Source: Tolypeutes matacus (Eukaryota; Chordata; Mammalia; Cingulata; Chlamyphoridae). Taken from it: DNA of 64,000 nt. The stretch is taken from the NCBI GenBank assembly GCA_026826555.1, contig JAKSZT010054568.1, positions 10,008,085 to 10,072,084 on the forward strand. Direction: 5' to 3'. Of this stretch, positions 1 through 11,880 are shown in pieces. The notes beneath the pieces were generated by a model. The model was not told where the DNA came from. It saw only the letters and a list, made by a program, of their open reading frames with translations, and did no database searches. The number at the start of each line of letters is the position of its first letter. Position 1 is the first letter of the stretch. The translations under genes were made by a program, and so were the position numbers.

Positions 1-1562
1 TACAAAAATCAACTCATTATGGATCAAGGGCCTAAATATAAGAGCCAGAACTATCAAACTCCTAGAAAAAAATGTAGAGAGGCATCCTCAGGACTCTGTA
101 TTGGCCAATGGTTTCTTAGACTTTACATATAAAGCAACAAAAGAAAAAGTAGGTCAAAGAAACCTCCTCAAAATTAAAAACTTGTGTGGCTCATAGGACT
201 TTTCATGAAAGTAAAATAACAACCTACACAGTGAAAGAATGTATTTGGAAACCACATATCCTGTAAAGGTTTACTATCCAGAAAATATAAAGAAATCCTT
301 CAACTTAACAACAAAAAGACAAAGACTTAAAAACACATCTTTCCAAAGAAGATGTACCAATGGCCAAAAAGCACATGAAAAGATGCTCAACATCATTAGC
401 AATCAGGGAAATGCAAATTAAAAGCACATTGAGATACCATTTCACCCACTTGACTGGTTACTTTTTTTTTTTTTTTTTTTTAAAGATTTTTATTTATTTA
501 TTCATCCATCCCCCCCTTGCTGCTTGTGCTCGCTGGGTCAGCCAACCACGCCATGCGGGCGGGCTTGCCTTCACCAGGAGGCCCCGGGAACCGAACCCGG
601 GGCCTCCCATATGGTAAACGGGAGCCCTACTGATTGAGCCACAGCCGCTTCCCATGGTTACTTTTTTTTAAGCACAGAAAATTACAAGTGTTGGAGAGGA
701 TACAGAGAACTAGGAAGGTCAGTCGTTGCTGGTGGGAAGGTAAAAGGCTGTAGCCGCTGTGGAAGACAGTTTGGCTCTTCCTCAGAAAGTTAAGTATAGA
801 ATTACCATATGATTTGGCACCCTTGCTATTAGGTATATATTCACAAGAATTGAAAGCAGGTGGTGTTCACAGTGACATTATTCACAACTTCCAAAAGATG
901 GAAACAACCCAAGTATCCATCAACCAATAAATGGATAAACAACATGTGGTCCAGACATACAATGGAATATTATTCAGCCATAAAAAGGAATGAAGTTCTG
1001 ATACATGAGACAACACGGATGAACCTTGAAGACATGTTGAGTGAAATAAGCCAGACACACAAGGACAAATATTGTATGGTCTCACTGATATGAAATAGAA
1101 TAAGCAAGCTCATAGAGTCAGCATCTAGAATATAGGTTACCAGGAGATGGGCTGGGGATAGGGAAGAGGAAGTTAAGGCTTAAAATGTACAGAGCTCCTA
1201 TTTGGAAAAATGGAAGCGTTTTGGTAGTGACGGCGGCGATGGCAGCACTACCTTGTGGATGTAGCGGCACTGAAATACGTATCTGACTGTTGTAAAAATG
1301 GGAAAGGTTAGTTTGCATATAGGGTAACAGAATAAAAAAATTTTAATCTATGGAACTTCACTACATCGTGAACCCTAGCTTATACTGTGGACTCTATTTA
1401 TTAGTACAATTGCAAACATGTGCTTTCATCAGTTGTAATGAGTGCTGCACACGGATGCAAGGTGCTAATGATAGGGTGTTCTATGGGAACCCTGTGTTTT
1501 ATGCATGGTTATTCTGTAAACCCACAGCTTCTCTATTAAAATTTTTTAAAATAAAGAAGAAA
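1..1562 (+). mobile_element. LINE-1 3' end (ORF2 tail and 3'UTR), interrupted by a SINE
   Basis: The sequence reads as the degenerate end of L1 ORF2, then the L1 3'UTR phrases AATGGCCAAAAAGCACATG and CAATGGAATATTATTCAGCC, with an A-rich end near 1530-1562. A minus-strand SINE is inserted at ~469-653. No intact reading frame remains. Confidence 0.85.
469..653 (-). mobile_element. DAS-type tRNA-Ala-derived SINE
   Basis: In plus orientation it starts with a poly(T) run and ends with a tRNA-like head in reverse (box B-like GGGTTCG, head GGGAAGCGGCTGTGGCTCAA on the minus strand). It is flanked by a target-site duplication TGGTTACTTTTTTT at 455-468 and 654-667. It is inserted in an older L1. Confidence 0.9.
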
Positions 1563-2139
1563 GAGCCAAAAGATACAAAGCCAGATGAATGGGCCGCCTG
1601 GGTATTGGCCCCTGGTGCTCTGTGCCCGCAGCCCAAGGCTGGGTCCCAGCATGGGCACAGATGTCCCTCATGCATGCCAGCAGGGAGATACATGAATCGC
1701 TCGTTCCCTTCTGGGTTCATTGTGATTTTGACCAAAAGTACCTGTTAAGGCTCAGTTTTCTTCTCAAAAGCAGAATCAGAATTTTCAAGTGAGAGGTATG
1801 CTCATTAAAAAAAAAAACCAATAATTGTAAAGTGGTTCAATTAAAGTAACAAAAAGGCGATTGTGATTGACTTCTAGAAAGTCAGTTTATTGTTAAAATT
1901 TGCTTTGAATTTGAGACTGAAAAGCTTCACTAGGAAAAATGATAATGAATATAGCCTTTAAAGGATTTCTTCATTTTACAAGAAACAACGCAGTCTTCCT
2001 TTTCTTGGATCCTAAGGGACCCTGTTGAATTATTGGAGAAGGTAATTTTTAAGGCCCAGCCTTACTCTCAGGCTGTCAAAGCTGGAAAAGCCTCAAAGGC
2101 CTCAGAGGCCAGTGCTGTGCTCTTCCCTGCAGCGAAAAG

Positions 2140-2275
2140 ATCGGGGGCTTTGAGTGGGACAGGCCTGGGTTCGAATCCCAGCTCTACCACCTGCCAGGGG
2201 AAGAGCCGCCGGCAGTTCCCTTCACTACTCTGAGGCTCTGTAAGGACCACTCTGTAAAATGCAAATGCAGTCAAA
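2140..2275 (+). mobile_element. MIR SINE fragment
   Basis: Contains the MIR-like core GGGTTCGAATCCCAGCTCT followed by CTACCACCTG, in tRNA-related forward orientation. Diverged. Confidence 0.7.
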
Positions 2276-3499
2276 GGGCTAGATGCTCAAGGCCTGCAAA
2301 CCTTTAGCATGGCGCCTGTCACAGGGGACAGAAGGCCGCAAGCGCTCACGGCCTGATCTGGTGAGTACCCGAGCCCTGGCGCGCTGGACGCTCCGTGCGG
2401 CCCCCTGCCCGAGCTTCCTGGGCGTGGGGCACACGGAGGCCAGGCTGCCCCCCGCCTTCACTCGCCCCTGCGCCCGCTCCACCCAGCCCGAGCTGGAGCC
2501 TGAGGCCCTGCATCCCAGACTGCCCACTGACTTCCTGCGTTCAGCTCGGCGCACGCCTCACCTCCCAGCCTGCCCGCGGCCTCGGGGAAGCATCCGCAGC
2601 CAGTCCAGCCTCCCGAATTCGAGTCCTCAGCCTCCCCGCTCTGGCAGAGCCCTCACTGCCAGGGCCTCTACTGAGCTTCTGCCTAGAAGGAGGGAAGGAT
2701 GGCGATCCTAGGGGGCGGAGGTGCTACGAAAATCCTTGTCTTGATGCATCATGGACATAATTTGGGAAGGTTGATTTGAGGGGTTGGGGAGACAGAAGGA
2801 GAGCTTGTGAGGACACTGGGATCCCTCCATCCATCCATCCACCGCCCTCCGCCCCGTCTGCCTTGCTCTTCAGAATCCTTATCCTCTGCCTCACGCAGAT
2901 CCCGCCATTGGTCCCTGGCCAAGAAGTCCTCTTTGTCAAGTCCTAAGGGAAGAACCAGCTGGGCTGGCACTTTGCATATCTGAGTATCTGACGACCTCAT
3001 TGTGTCAACCTAGCTAAGCTGGGACAATCCCAGAATTTCCTTCCCTCTGTGCTCCTGATTCAGGGCTGGCCAACAAGAGAAAGGAGTGTGAGAGCTGGAA
3101 GGTGGATGTGAAGCCACTGCTGCTTGTCTGCACAGTGCGGGCCGAGGTCTGACGCCATCGCAGCCCCACGTGTGGTCACTGGCCTGCTCGTTGGCCCTGC
3201 AGGCGCCAGGCGACAGCCGGCTCGCAGCAGCTCCTGCTCCCGCTGGGGTCCACCTCCAGCACGTCCAAGCCCTGTGTGCACATCTTATCCCGCAGCCGGG
3301 AGGCGGCAAGAGGCAGACGCGGGCCAGCCCGTCCTCGCCCGGCCTGCGGCTTCAAGCCGGGCTTCCTTAGCCTTACACACGCTGCCTAACCAGCTCCCCC
3401 AGGTACAGAAGGTCTAATTCCTAGTTTTTAAAATTCCTTCTTCTGTGTCACTTACCGTAGCTCTTGTTTTTTTGGACCTTTTACTGATAGACTCAGTGC

Positions 3500-3690
3500 A
3501 GGGCAATGACTAAGAAAGGGGCTCTGGAACCCCACATCCTGAGCTCACAGCCGAGCCAAGCTACGCCACTTGGTAGCTATTGACCTTTGTGCTTCCCACT
3601 CTGTGCCTCAGTTTCTTCGTCTGTAAAGTGATAATAGTAAGCGTTGTATCTACCGCATAAGGTACAGTTAATATATGCGAAGCACTTGGA
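3500..3690 (+). mobile_element. MIR SINE fragment
   Basis: The phrase TGTGCCTCAGTTTCTTCGTC and the following TAAAGTGATAATAGTAA match the MIR core and 3' half in forward orientation. Confidence 0.8.
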
Positions 3691-4249
3691 ATCATATTTA
3701 CCACCCAGGAAGCACTCGATCAGCACTCTGGTATGGTCATCTCAGCGTGTCTTTAAAAGAAACCTGGAGAGAGAGGCAAGCTATTGTAGTCACAGGGCAG
3801 GGGAAGGAGACCCGGACAGGTTCCGGAACTCGGCCAGGGCCACCTGGCTGGAAGGTGGCTGAGCTACGAGCTACACTGCAATCCAGGTCAGGGGGCTGCC
3901 CACCCGCCCGTCTCTTATCTCTAATCCCTTTGAAAAAGGCTTCTCTTTGGAAAGACTCCGAGTCTCTCATTTCATAAGAACCCTTAATCATTTTAATCAA
4001 GAATGGAAACAGTCAACAATTTAGGCCTCTTTAGACAGATTCAAAGATCTTGCAGAAAAGATAATTTCCCCCTCAGTACTGAATCCTTTTCTGAATACTG
4101 TAAAACTTCACTCACGACTAGTTTGGAATTTCAATTAATCAACCAGTATTGATTAGGCACTATTCTCTGTCCAACGTCGTGCTCAGTGCGGTGGGGAAGC
4201 AGACACCTGTGGGAGAGCACAGCGTCCCCTCTGCACGCGTGGGCACGCG

Positions 4250-4640
4250 ATCTACCTCTACAGATGCCTGTACTGAGCTTAATGGTGGCTCCAAAGGGAC
4301 CCGGCCACACCCCAAAACCCAGGCCCTGTGCATGTGACCTCGTTCAGGAAAAGGGTCTTTGCCAACATACTTGATAATCTTGAGGCGAGCGCATTTTGGA
4401 TTGCCGCTTCAAATCCAGGGACGAGGGGAGACGGGCAGAAGGCACAGGAGGTGGGGAGGTCGCGTGGAGGAGAAGCTGAGAGACGCCTGAGCTGCCAGGT
4501 GCTAGAAAGTTCTCCCGAGCGCCTTCAGAGGGAGCTCAGTCCTGCTGACACCAAGGCTCCACATCTCCGGCCTCCAGGACAGTGAGGGGACAAGCTTCTG
4601 TTGTTTGAAGCCCCCAGTTTTGGGGGACCCGTACAGTCGT
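4250..4640 (+). mobile_element. MLT1/MST-type ERVL-MaLR LTR
   Basis: Forward-orientation landmarks of this old mammalian LTR group are present: AATGGTGGCTCCAAAGGGA, TGTGACCTCGTTCAGGAAAA, AGGGTCTTTGCCAA, CCTGCTGACACCAAGG and GCCTCCAGGACAGTGAG. Diverged and non-coding. Confidence 0.8.
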
Positions 4641-5850
4641 CTACTGCTGCGCAAACAGTGGGGGCGGATTCGCGCATGGCCTGAGCGGCCACACGTCCAG
4701 GCACGGTGTGTCTGGGTCCTCGCTCAGGGTGCTGGCCAGCCGTGCGTTCGTCTGGAGCTCGGGGCCGTGTCCGAGCTCCCGGCGGCTGCGGGCTGAAGTC
4801 CCTGCTTCCTCGCTGGCCGGTGCCGGGGGCCCCTTGCTCTCCTCCACCTGCAAAGGCAGCGGCGGGTGCCTTTCCGAGCGCGAAGCCCACCCTTCAAGTC
4901 CCTGAGGAGGCCTGTCTCTGACCTCCAGGCCAGGTTTCAGGAGCCCGCGGGTCACTCAGACCACGCCTTTCCTGAAAGCCAGCTGCGCACACTCGTCCCC
5001 ACAGGCCCGCGAGGAGGTGGCCCCGGCGTGGGAGCCTGCCCTCCACAGGCAGCCGTCGGGAGGAAATGCTGGGGAGACTCAGGCGGTCGTGGATGGTGGA
5101 GAGAGAGCACAGCCCTGCGACCTGCACACTTGAAAGTGTTTAAAATGGGAAATTCAGAGCCGTTCCTATGCTACCACAATAAAATGGTCAAAAAAATTAA
5201 ATGTGAAAACAGCTGTGACATTGTCTTATAAATATTGATGATGAACAAATAGGAAAGAGTCTTGCTTTCTAAAATTCCACGTTTACTTTAAATAAGAAAA
5301 AGAAATTCAGGGGGCACGGGCCCTGTTGTCTGGAAAAGGCAGATTTAGCATCTGAGGAGCCTGCGAGGAGGAATTGAAATGGCGCTAAAAGTTAAAGCCA
5401 GGAACTGGCCTGCATGTGGCAGCTCAGTTCAGCCTCGTGACAGCCCTACAAGGTGCTACTACATTAATCCCATTTTATAGACGACAAACCTGAGGTGCAG
5501 GGAAGTCAAGGAACGTGCCCAAGGCAGCACACTTGCAATAAACAGGAGCCCAAACCAAGTGGCGTGGCCCCCAGGGTGTGGTTTCGAGGGCCATGCTGCT
5601 GCGTCTCCTGAGGGCGTGGGGAGGCCTAACTAGCAAGAGGCCCCAGTGGCCGAGGAGTGGAGGAGAAAGTGGTGAGAGGGAGCGGTCGGAGGTGGGGCGC
5701 ATGCGACTGAGGGGTTCGGCCTCGTGCTCAGGTAGGCAGAATGCCCGAGGCACCTCTTGTATCTGCAGGAGGAGACAGTGACTCGGCGTGGGTGGAACGC
5801 AGCTCCGTCAGCTCTGTGGCCGTCGGGATCCTCTGCAGCCAGGACTGGGT
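4641..5850. other. Intergenic DNA with one MIR remnant
   Basis: No gene recognised. A reverse MIR remnant lies around 5460-5545 (GGTGCAGGGAAGTCAAGG then CACACTTGC). The GC-rich stretch 4650-5100 gives several chance open frames. Confidence 0.55.
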
Positions 5851-5854
5851 TAGG

Positions 5855-6900
5855 CCAGTTCCGTTCCCGGGACACAAAGGTCTTCTGGACATAATGGTTA
5901 TGCTGGAAATGGATGCCGCCACAGATCCCCGGGGGCTCTCAACAACAACCCCAACCCCTAAGCGCAAGACTGTTTTCCAGGGATGGCCACGACGCGTCCG
6001 CCTGACAAGGCGACCCTGAGGCGGGGCCTGCTTCCTGCTCTTGGCGGGCCCAGGGATGACCTTTCCTGGCACGCCGCCGCCATGCTGCGAGGAAGCCCAT
6101 TCTGCCCCACGGAGACGCCGTGTGCAGAGGAAGCCACCGTCAGCGTCCCCTCGCCGGCAGGCGGGGAGCCTTTCACGGCGGACTGTCCAGCCCCGGTCCG
6201 ACCCCCGCTGACGTCCCTGTGCAGACGTGAGGGACACCGGTGATTGCTGTCTGAAGCCGCTGAGTTTTGGGGTGGATTGCTGTGCCTCAGTAGACAAGCA
6301 GAACAGAAGCTTGTGCTTGAGCTGGGGTGATGCCCTGACAAAAACCTAAAGCCTATGGCATTGGCTTTGGGACCAGGCAGCATATAGAAGTCTAGAGGGC
6401 CCCGAGAACGTCCGTGAAAGCCTAAAGGCATTTGAGAAGGCCGTCCGTGAGGACTTGCAGGAAAGTTATGAGGCTGTTGTTAGAAGCCGGAAGAAAGAGG
6501 ATCCGTGTTATGTCGTGGCAAAGTTTGGCTACACTGCAGCCTGCAGTGACATGGAAAATAGGAAGGCACCAGATGAACTCAGTGATCTAGTTAAAGAGAC
6601 TTCCAGGCAGGATGTCCCAAGTGCCACCTGGTCTCTTCCCGCTGGCTGTGATAAAGTGGGGGTGGAGAGGGAAGAGCTCAAGGAGGCCGGGCTTGCCGGG
6701 TTCAGAACTAAAACTCTTCTCATTCCCAGGCTTTCCAGATGGCAAACCATTCTCAAATTACGACCCCCGTCTTCAGGGCCTGTGCCAGGCTCTGCCAGGC
6801 TGTTTTCAGGTTATCGCTGAGCAGGATGCCCAGCCTTGCCTGGCCAGCGCCCCCCAGCCTTCAGGGCTCTTCATGGGGTGCTCACCGACAAAGTGCACAG
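5855..6900 (+). mobile_element. ERVL-MaLR LTR end and internal sequence, degenerate
   Basis: The LTR-end phrase AAGCCGCTGAGTTTTGGGGT at ~6255 is followed by MaLR-internal-like text such as GGCATTGGCTTTGGGACC. It has no coding capacity. The call is tentative at its edges. Confidence 0.55.
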
Positions 6901-7170
6901 AGATCAGGGAACCAAGGGGCAGGCGGTTTCAGGCACCTGCCCCAGGTCCACACTAGGACACGGCAGAGCCACAAACTGAACGGAGAGGCCAGAGCCTACC
7001 TAAAGCTTGCTTTCCCCAGCCTTCTGGAAAGTATGAACATAAAAAGATGATGCAGCAAAAATGATTTTTTTTTAACTCATCTTGTAGGTTCCCAGGGGGC
7101 TCAGTTTTATCTATAATGAGTAAGTGGATAAATATTTGTTGATGTAATTATACTTTTCATTAAAAAAAAC
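6901..7170. other. Intergenic DNA, nothing recognised
   Basis: Mixed-composition sequence with no gene or assignable repeat seen. Its right part borders the poly(T) run that begins near 7178. Confidence 0.4.
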
Positions 7171-7177
7171 TTCACAG

Positions 7178-7720
7178 CTTTTTTTTTTTTTTTTTTTTTT
7201 GGCTGAGACAGGTGACTTTAATAAGCCCTGTGGAATCACATCTAACATATTTCATGTTCTAATGATTTATTTCAAAGATTATAGTGCGGATAACAAAGGT
7301 AATTTCTTGCTTTTTTGTACACTGACAGGTACTCTTAGGAAGCCAGTTAGAGTATAGCACAGATAATTTAATCCCCCTCCTGACATGCTATTTTCTTCTT
7401 CGTATTTTCACTTCTAGCCTTGTTCATGTGCAGACAAAATTTTTCAGAAATTCAATCACAGCATCTATTCCAATTTGAATTCTACTATTTGTAGTTATGT
7501 CTGTCATTAACATTTTTGGCCTGAAGATTATGCTCAGAATAATCTCTGTAATTATCCTTTTTAAAGGCTGCAGTACACTCTAACTTAGCAAGCTGCTCTC
7601 CCACTATGGCCCTCAAGCATTCCCAGCTCTTTGCCTTCACAGAAACACTTTCTTAAGCATCTTTATGAAAATAACTGTTTATTTCTTTTAAAATACCTAT
7701 TGCTATAGTATATAAAGTAT
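7178..7720 (-). pseudogene. Retroposed transcript-like sequence ending in a poly(A) tract (source unknown)
   Basis: On the minus strand an ~500-bp AT-rich stretch ends with an ATTAAA hexamer about 15-20 nt before an uninterrupted run of ~22 A (7178-7200 as T). This is the anatomy of a reverse-transcribed mRNA 3' end. No family LINE/SINE phrase is recognised. One frame stays open for tens of codons around 7440-7570, but I cannot name the protein. A convincing long target-site duplication was not found; only CTTCACAG recurs near 7148 and 7637. Confidence 0.4.
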
Positions 7721-8396
7721 ATGCAATCATACTATTCTGCAGTTAGTAGTATGCCAATTTATAATGGAAAAGTCCCATCGTGCCTGACTTATCCATACTG
7801 AATATTTTCATTTATGTATTGCTTGCATGTGAACTTCTTCCATCTTTGGTAAGCCTGCTTAGACAGTGTGGCTCCAAAAAATGTTTTGGGGAGGCCAATT
7901 ACCCATAAATGAATAAAGGAATTTCCTAACTCACAAATCACCACAGGAATAAATCCCATATTGTCCTCTTTCTACTATTTTGGAGGCTCATCCCTCAGAC
8001 CGTCCTTGCGTGATGGTGCAGTCGTCCCTTTCTTCTTACTCGAGGGGGCGGGGAGCTAGGGATAGAGGCAAAGGTGAGGCTAAAGAGCGGTGGGGAGGGC
8101 AGGAAGCTGGGCAGGGCGGGCGTCGATGGTCCAGCTGCAGCTGGGCCCCCTGTGCGGAAGGAGGACAGCTGTGCTTTAGAGGAGCTGCACGTTGAAGAGG
8201 AAGGAAACGGCCCCTCGACAGGCAGACATTCTAGAAACATAGCCTTCCTGGCATGAAAGTTTAGATCTCTTATTCCCCCTGCAATACTATCAAACAACTC
8301 ACAAACTCTTTTTATCTAATTAAAATACAGCTATTTATAACACTTCTATTGAACGGAGCTTTGATTTTCAAAACAATCCCAGTTTTCTCATATGTT
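7721..8396. other. Intergenic DNA, nothing assigned
   Basis: AT-rich on the left and GC-richer from 8000 to 8200. No gene and no repeat that I can name. Confidence 0.5.
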
Positions 8397-8412
8397 CCAA
8401 TAATGTCCTTTT

Positions 8413-8677
8413 TTTTCCCCAAGGTACCGGTCCCGAGGTTTGAACCTGGGACCTTGTATCGGGAGGCTGGCACTCAACTGCTTGAGCCAATCCGCTCCCC
8501 CTGTTTTTAAATTATTATTATATTTATTTATTTCTCCCCACCCCCTCCTCTTTTTTGCACGCACCGTGTCTGTTCATTGTGTGCCCATCTTCCTTTTTCA
8601 GGAGACACCAGATCTGGACCCAGAACCTCCCACGTGCAAGAGAGGCACCCGATCGCTTGAGCCACCTGCGCTCCTCT
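8413..8677 (-). mobile_element. Composite SINE of two tRNA-derived modules
   Basis: Two reverse-oriented tRNA-like units (8420-8500 and 8590-8675) are separated by an A/T-rich linker. Together they lie between one target-site duplication, CCARTAATGTCCTTTT, at 8397-8412 and 8678-8693. The shared duplication shows the pair arrived as one insertion. Confidence 0.85.
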
Positions 8678-8740
8678 CCAGTAATGTCCTTTTGAGCCTT
8701 TTCTCCTCCATTATTAGATCCAATCCAGGATGAGGTGTTT

Positions 8741-9262
8741 CATTTCGTTGTCACTGTCACCTTAGTTTCTCTTCATTTTTAATCGTGGAAACATATATAC
8801 AACATGACCTTTCCCAACACAACCCCTGCCAAGGTCACAGTTCAGTGGGATGAATCACATGCAGTTTTGTGCTACCTTCCCCACCACCCCTTACCAGAAC
8901 AAACAGAGACCCTGCACCTGCTGTGCAGCGGCTCGCCAGTCCCGCTCCCGCCGCCCCTGGTTGCCTGCACCCTACCTTCTGTCTCCACAAGTGGGATCAT
9001 ATCCTATCTGTCCCATCGTGCCTGACTTATTTCACTCAACACGGTGTCTTCAAGGCCCATCCACGGCAGAGCGGGAGCAAGAGCCCACGTTGCGCCTGCC
9101 CGCTCGCCCTTTGAGGGGCTGTTGGCTCTCGTGTGCAATGCTGCTTGAGCACGGTGTCCGAGCCCTGCCGTCAGTTCTTTGGGGCACATACGTAGCACTG
9201 GGATTGCTGGTGGTTTCTATGCTTAACATTTTGAAGGAGTATTTTTCTGTTTGTCTGGTTTT
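8741..9262 (-). mobile_element. LINE-1 fragment, old, antisense
   Basis: Contains L1 3' phrases in reverse, for example TGACTTATTTCACTCAACA followed by a GTCTTCAAGGCCCATCCA-like stretch. Diverged and non-coding. Confidence 0.75.
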
Positions 9263-9370
9263 TGTTTTTTGCTATTATTATTATTGAAATAGTGAAAATG
9301 CTCTAATAATGATTGAAGTGATGCATGTACAGCTATGTGATTATACCAAATACCACTGATTGTACACTTG
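9263..9370 (+). mobile_element. LINE-1 3'UTR fragment
   Basis: The phrases GCTCTAATAATGATTGAAGT and ACCACTGATTGTACACTT recur nearly unchanged at 56740-56845, so both are copies of the same LINE-1 3'UTR type. Confidence 0.75.
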
Positions 9371-9985
9371 GGAGTATTTTTTTAATCCACTTTATCGAGG
9401 TGTAATTTACGTGTACCAATTTTACATACACAGTTCAATGAATTTTGACAAGTGTATGTGCCTGCGTAACCGTCTCCACAACCAAGATTTACAGCTCTAT
9501 CATCCCAAAAGGTTCCCTCACACCCGCTTGCAATCAGCCCCCATACCCACATCCTTGGCAACTGCTGCCCTGCTTTCTGTCACTGCAGATAAGCTTTGCC
9601 TTTTCTAGAAATTCACATAAATAGAATCACACACTATGTGCTCTTTTTTTTTTTTTTTTGACGTACCAGGTCGGGGGATTGAACGCAAGACCTCGTATGT
9701 GGGAAGCCGGCACTCAACCACGGAGCCACACGCCACATCGGCTCCCCGGTATGTGCTCTTCCCTGCCTGGCTTCTTCCGCAGGGGTTTTGAGATTTATCT
9801 GTGATGCTGTGTGTCTTCATAGCTGCTTCTTTTTATTGCCAACTAGTATTCCATCATAAGGACATGCCACAATTTATCGCTTCTCTTGATGGCCATGCAG
9901 GCTGTTTCTAGTTTTCAAGTTTGGGCTGTTATGAATAAAACAGCTGTTATATTTGTACGGGATAAAAATTAAGATCCTCCCTCTT
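9371..9985 (-). mobile_element. LINE-1 fragment, old, antisense, carrying a SINE
   Basis: Reads as reverse L1 (TTTACATACACAGTTCAATG, then later TTGCCAACTAGTATTCCATC). A SINE is nested at 9646-9749. Confidence 0.75.
9646..9749 (-). mobile_element. tRNA-Ala-derived SINE, short type
   Basis: Poly(T) on the left, a reversed tRNA-like body, and head GGGGAGCCGATGTGG on the minus strand. Target-site duplication TATGTGCTCTT at 9635-9645 and 9750-9760. Confidence 0.9.
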
Positions 9986-11475
9986 TAAACTGCTCTGATT
10001 AAATGTCTCCAAGAGAGAAAGGGTATGGAGTTAGGCAGGGACCCTACAGTCTGCTCTGGCCTCCCGGCAGGGGGTGAAGCTGAGGTGCAGGCGCAGTGGC
10101 AGCCTGCCCAGGACATGAGTGAAGGCCAGGAGCACTGGCCTGACAGCATGGAGCCACCCGGATGCTTGCCTGTGACTGGGAGTAAACCACTCCCCTCTCT
10201 GGGCTTTAGTTTCTCCAGGAGTAAAATTACTGGTAATCACTGCCCCGCTTCGTCCCCAGGCTACTGGGAGGTGACATGCTTGGAAAGTGTTTTGTTAACC
10301 ACAGAGTTAAGTGAATGTAGGATGGTGATGCTTCCCTGTTTATACAGAAAACCTAAATGCTAAGGTCTGTTGTCAGTAAAATAAAAACAACTGGAAAAGT
10401 AAGATAGTAATTTTGACAACGATACCCCACTGCAAAGAGACTTCAAGGGAAAGTCACAGTTGTTCTTTACTGCAGGGCCAGTTTTCAGGAAATAATCAAA
10501 TTGGTGTTTCCACACCAGGAAGGCTGACAGCCAGTCTTCTCACCCTTCCCCTCATCCTCTGCCATGGCCACTGCCTGCATTACGGAGACTGAGGTGCACC
10601 ACCGAGGCCAGAAGAGTGAGGATAAATTAGGGGAAAGTGGCCCAAATTTGAGCCCAGACGACCCAGAGCAACCTGGTGCTAAGGAGATTAAACCCACCCA
10701 CACACTGGGCCAGGAACAGGGTGACGCCGCGAAGACCTGACAGCCAAGCATTTCCCGTATGCAAAATCACAGCTGCTAATATTTTTTTTCCTATTTCCTA
10801 AATGGAACCCCTTCTAAAAAAAAAAAAAGAAAGAAAAAAAAAAAGGTTTCTCATCGTTACTTTTGAGTCTTTGAAATTTTCTTAGGAAACTTTTATGATA
10901 TTAATTTGTTCAAGACAATATAGTGGCCCCTTTCTAGAATGAATAAAATCACTTGGCAGTTTCAGGCAATGAAGAAAGAGGTCGTTTGTTCAATCAAAGG
11001 GGGAAAAAAGGCCTAGTACCAGCTCCTCAAAGGGCTCACAATACAGTGGAAAACCCAAGAAAACACATTATTACTTCATACTGTTATAGTAGCCGAGTCC
11101 TGAGGACACTGCCGGCGTTCTGATTGCCGGGCGCGCTCTGCGGTGCTGGAGAAGCACCAAGAGAAAGTGACATCTGAGCTGGACTTTAAAGCACAAGTCA
11201 GCACCTGCCGGTGACGCAGTGGCTGTGCAGGGGTCCCATGCGGATGAAGCAGCCCCGCAAAGGCGTGGAGGCCGGGGCACGCATGGAGCCCTTAGGCGAG
11301 TAAGTCAGGAAAGGGTGCGTGGTGCTGCAGCGACAAGCATCTCCCAAAGCTCAGTTGCGTATAACATCAAGAACCGGCCAGGCCGCCTGTCCCTCGCAGT
11401 CAGCTATGGCTCTCCGTGTCCTCTGCACTCCAGGACGCCGGCGGATGGAATAGCCACTGCCTGGCCCAGGCTGAC
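9986..11475. other. Intergenic DNA with a weak MIR remnant
   Basis: A MIR-like stretch lies around 10170-10330 (CTCTGGGCTTTAGTTTCTCC). An A-rich low-complexity run lies at 10817-10845. No gene recognised. Confidence 0.5.
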
Positions 11476-11479
11476 CAGC

Positions 11480-11690
11480 TCAGTAGCCACTAGCTACATG
11501 GAGCTGTTGAAGCGTAAACCTAAATCGACCTAAATTGAATGGAATTGAAAATCTAGGCCTTCAGCTGCACTGCCTGCATTTCTACTGCCCATAGCTACAC
11601 GTGGCTTCCATACTGAGCAGCATGGACGTTAGGGAACATTTCCACCATCACAGAAAGTTCTATGGATAGCCTGGTCTAGAACAGAGGTTT
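11480..11690 (+). mobile_element. MER5-type hAT-Charlie non-autonomous DNA transposon
   Basis: Contains AGTAGCCACTAGCTACATG near its left end and ATCACAGAAAGTTCTATGGA near its right end, the typical MER5A layout. A second copy lies at 30060-30240. Confidence 0.8.
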
Positions 11691-11880
11691 GCAAGCTGCG
11701 GCCCATGGGCCAAATCCAATTCAACTCCTGCTCTGGTAAATAAAGTTTTATTGGAACACACTCATTCGTTTATATATTACCTTTGACTGCTTTTGTGCGA
11801 CAAAGGCTTTTTCGGCGACAAAGCTGAAACGATTTACAGAAAAGTTTGTCGACGTGTGGTTTAGGCCACTGCTCACAGCT
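11691..11880 (+). mobile_element. hAT-type MITE-like repeat
   Basis: The phrases GTTTGCAAGCTGCGGCCCA, AAATAAAGTTTTATTGGAAC and TTTACAGAAAAGTTTGTCGA belong to a well-known mammalian non-autonomous hAT family. The exact family name is uncertain. Confidence 0.65.

Larger units (their letters stand above)
1563..4245. other. Intergenic DNA, no gene recognised
   Basis: Unique-looking sequence with a GC-rich, CpG-containing patch at 2300-2700 and two MIR fragments (2140-2275, 3500-3690). A small (CCAT)n run lies at 2825-2842. Open frames of 60-140 codons occur in the GC-rich part on both strands and show no protein features. Confidence 0.6.
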
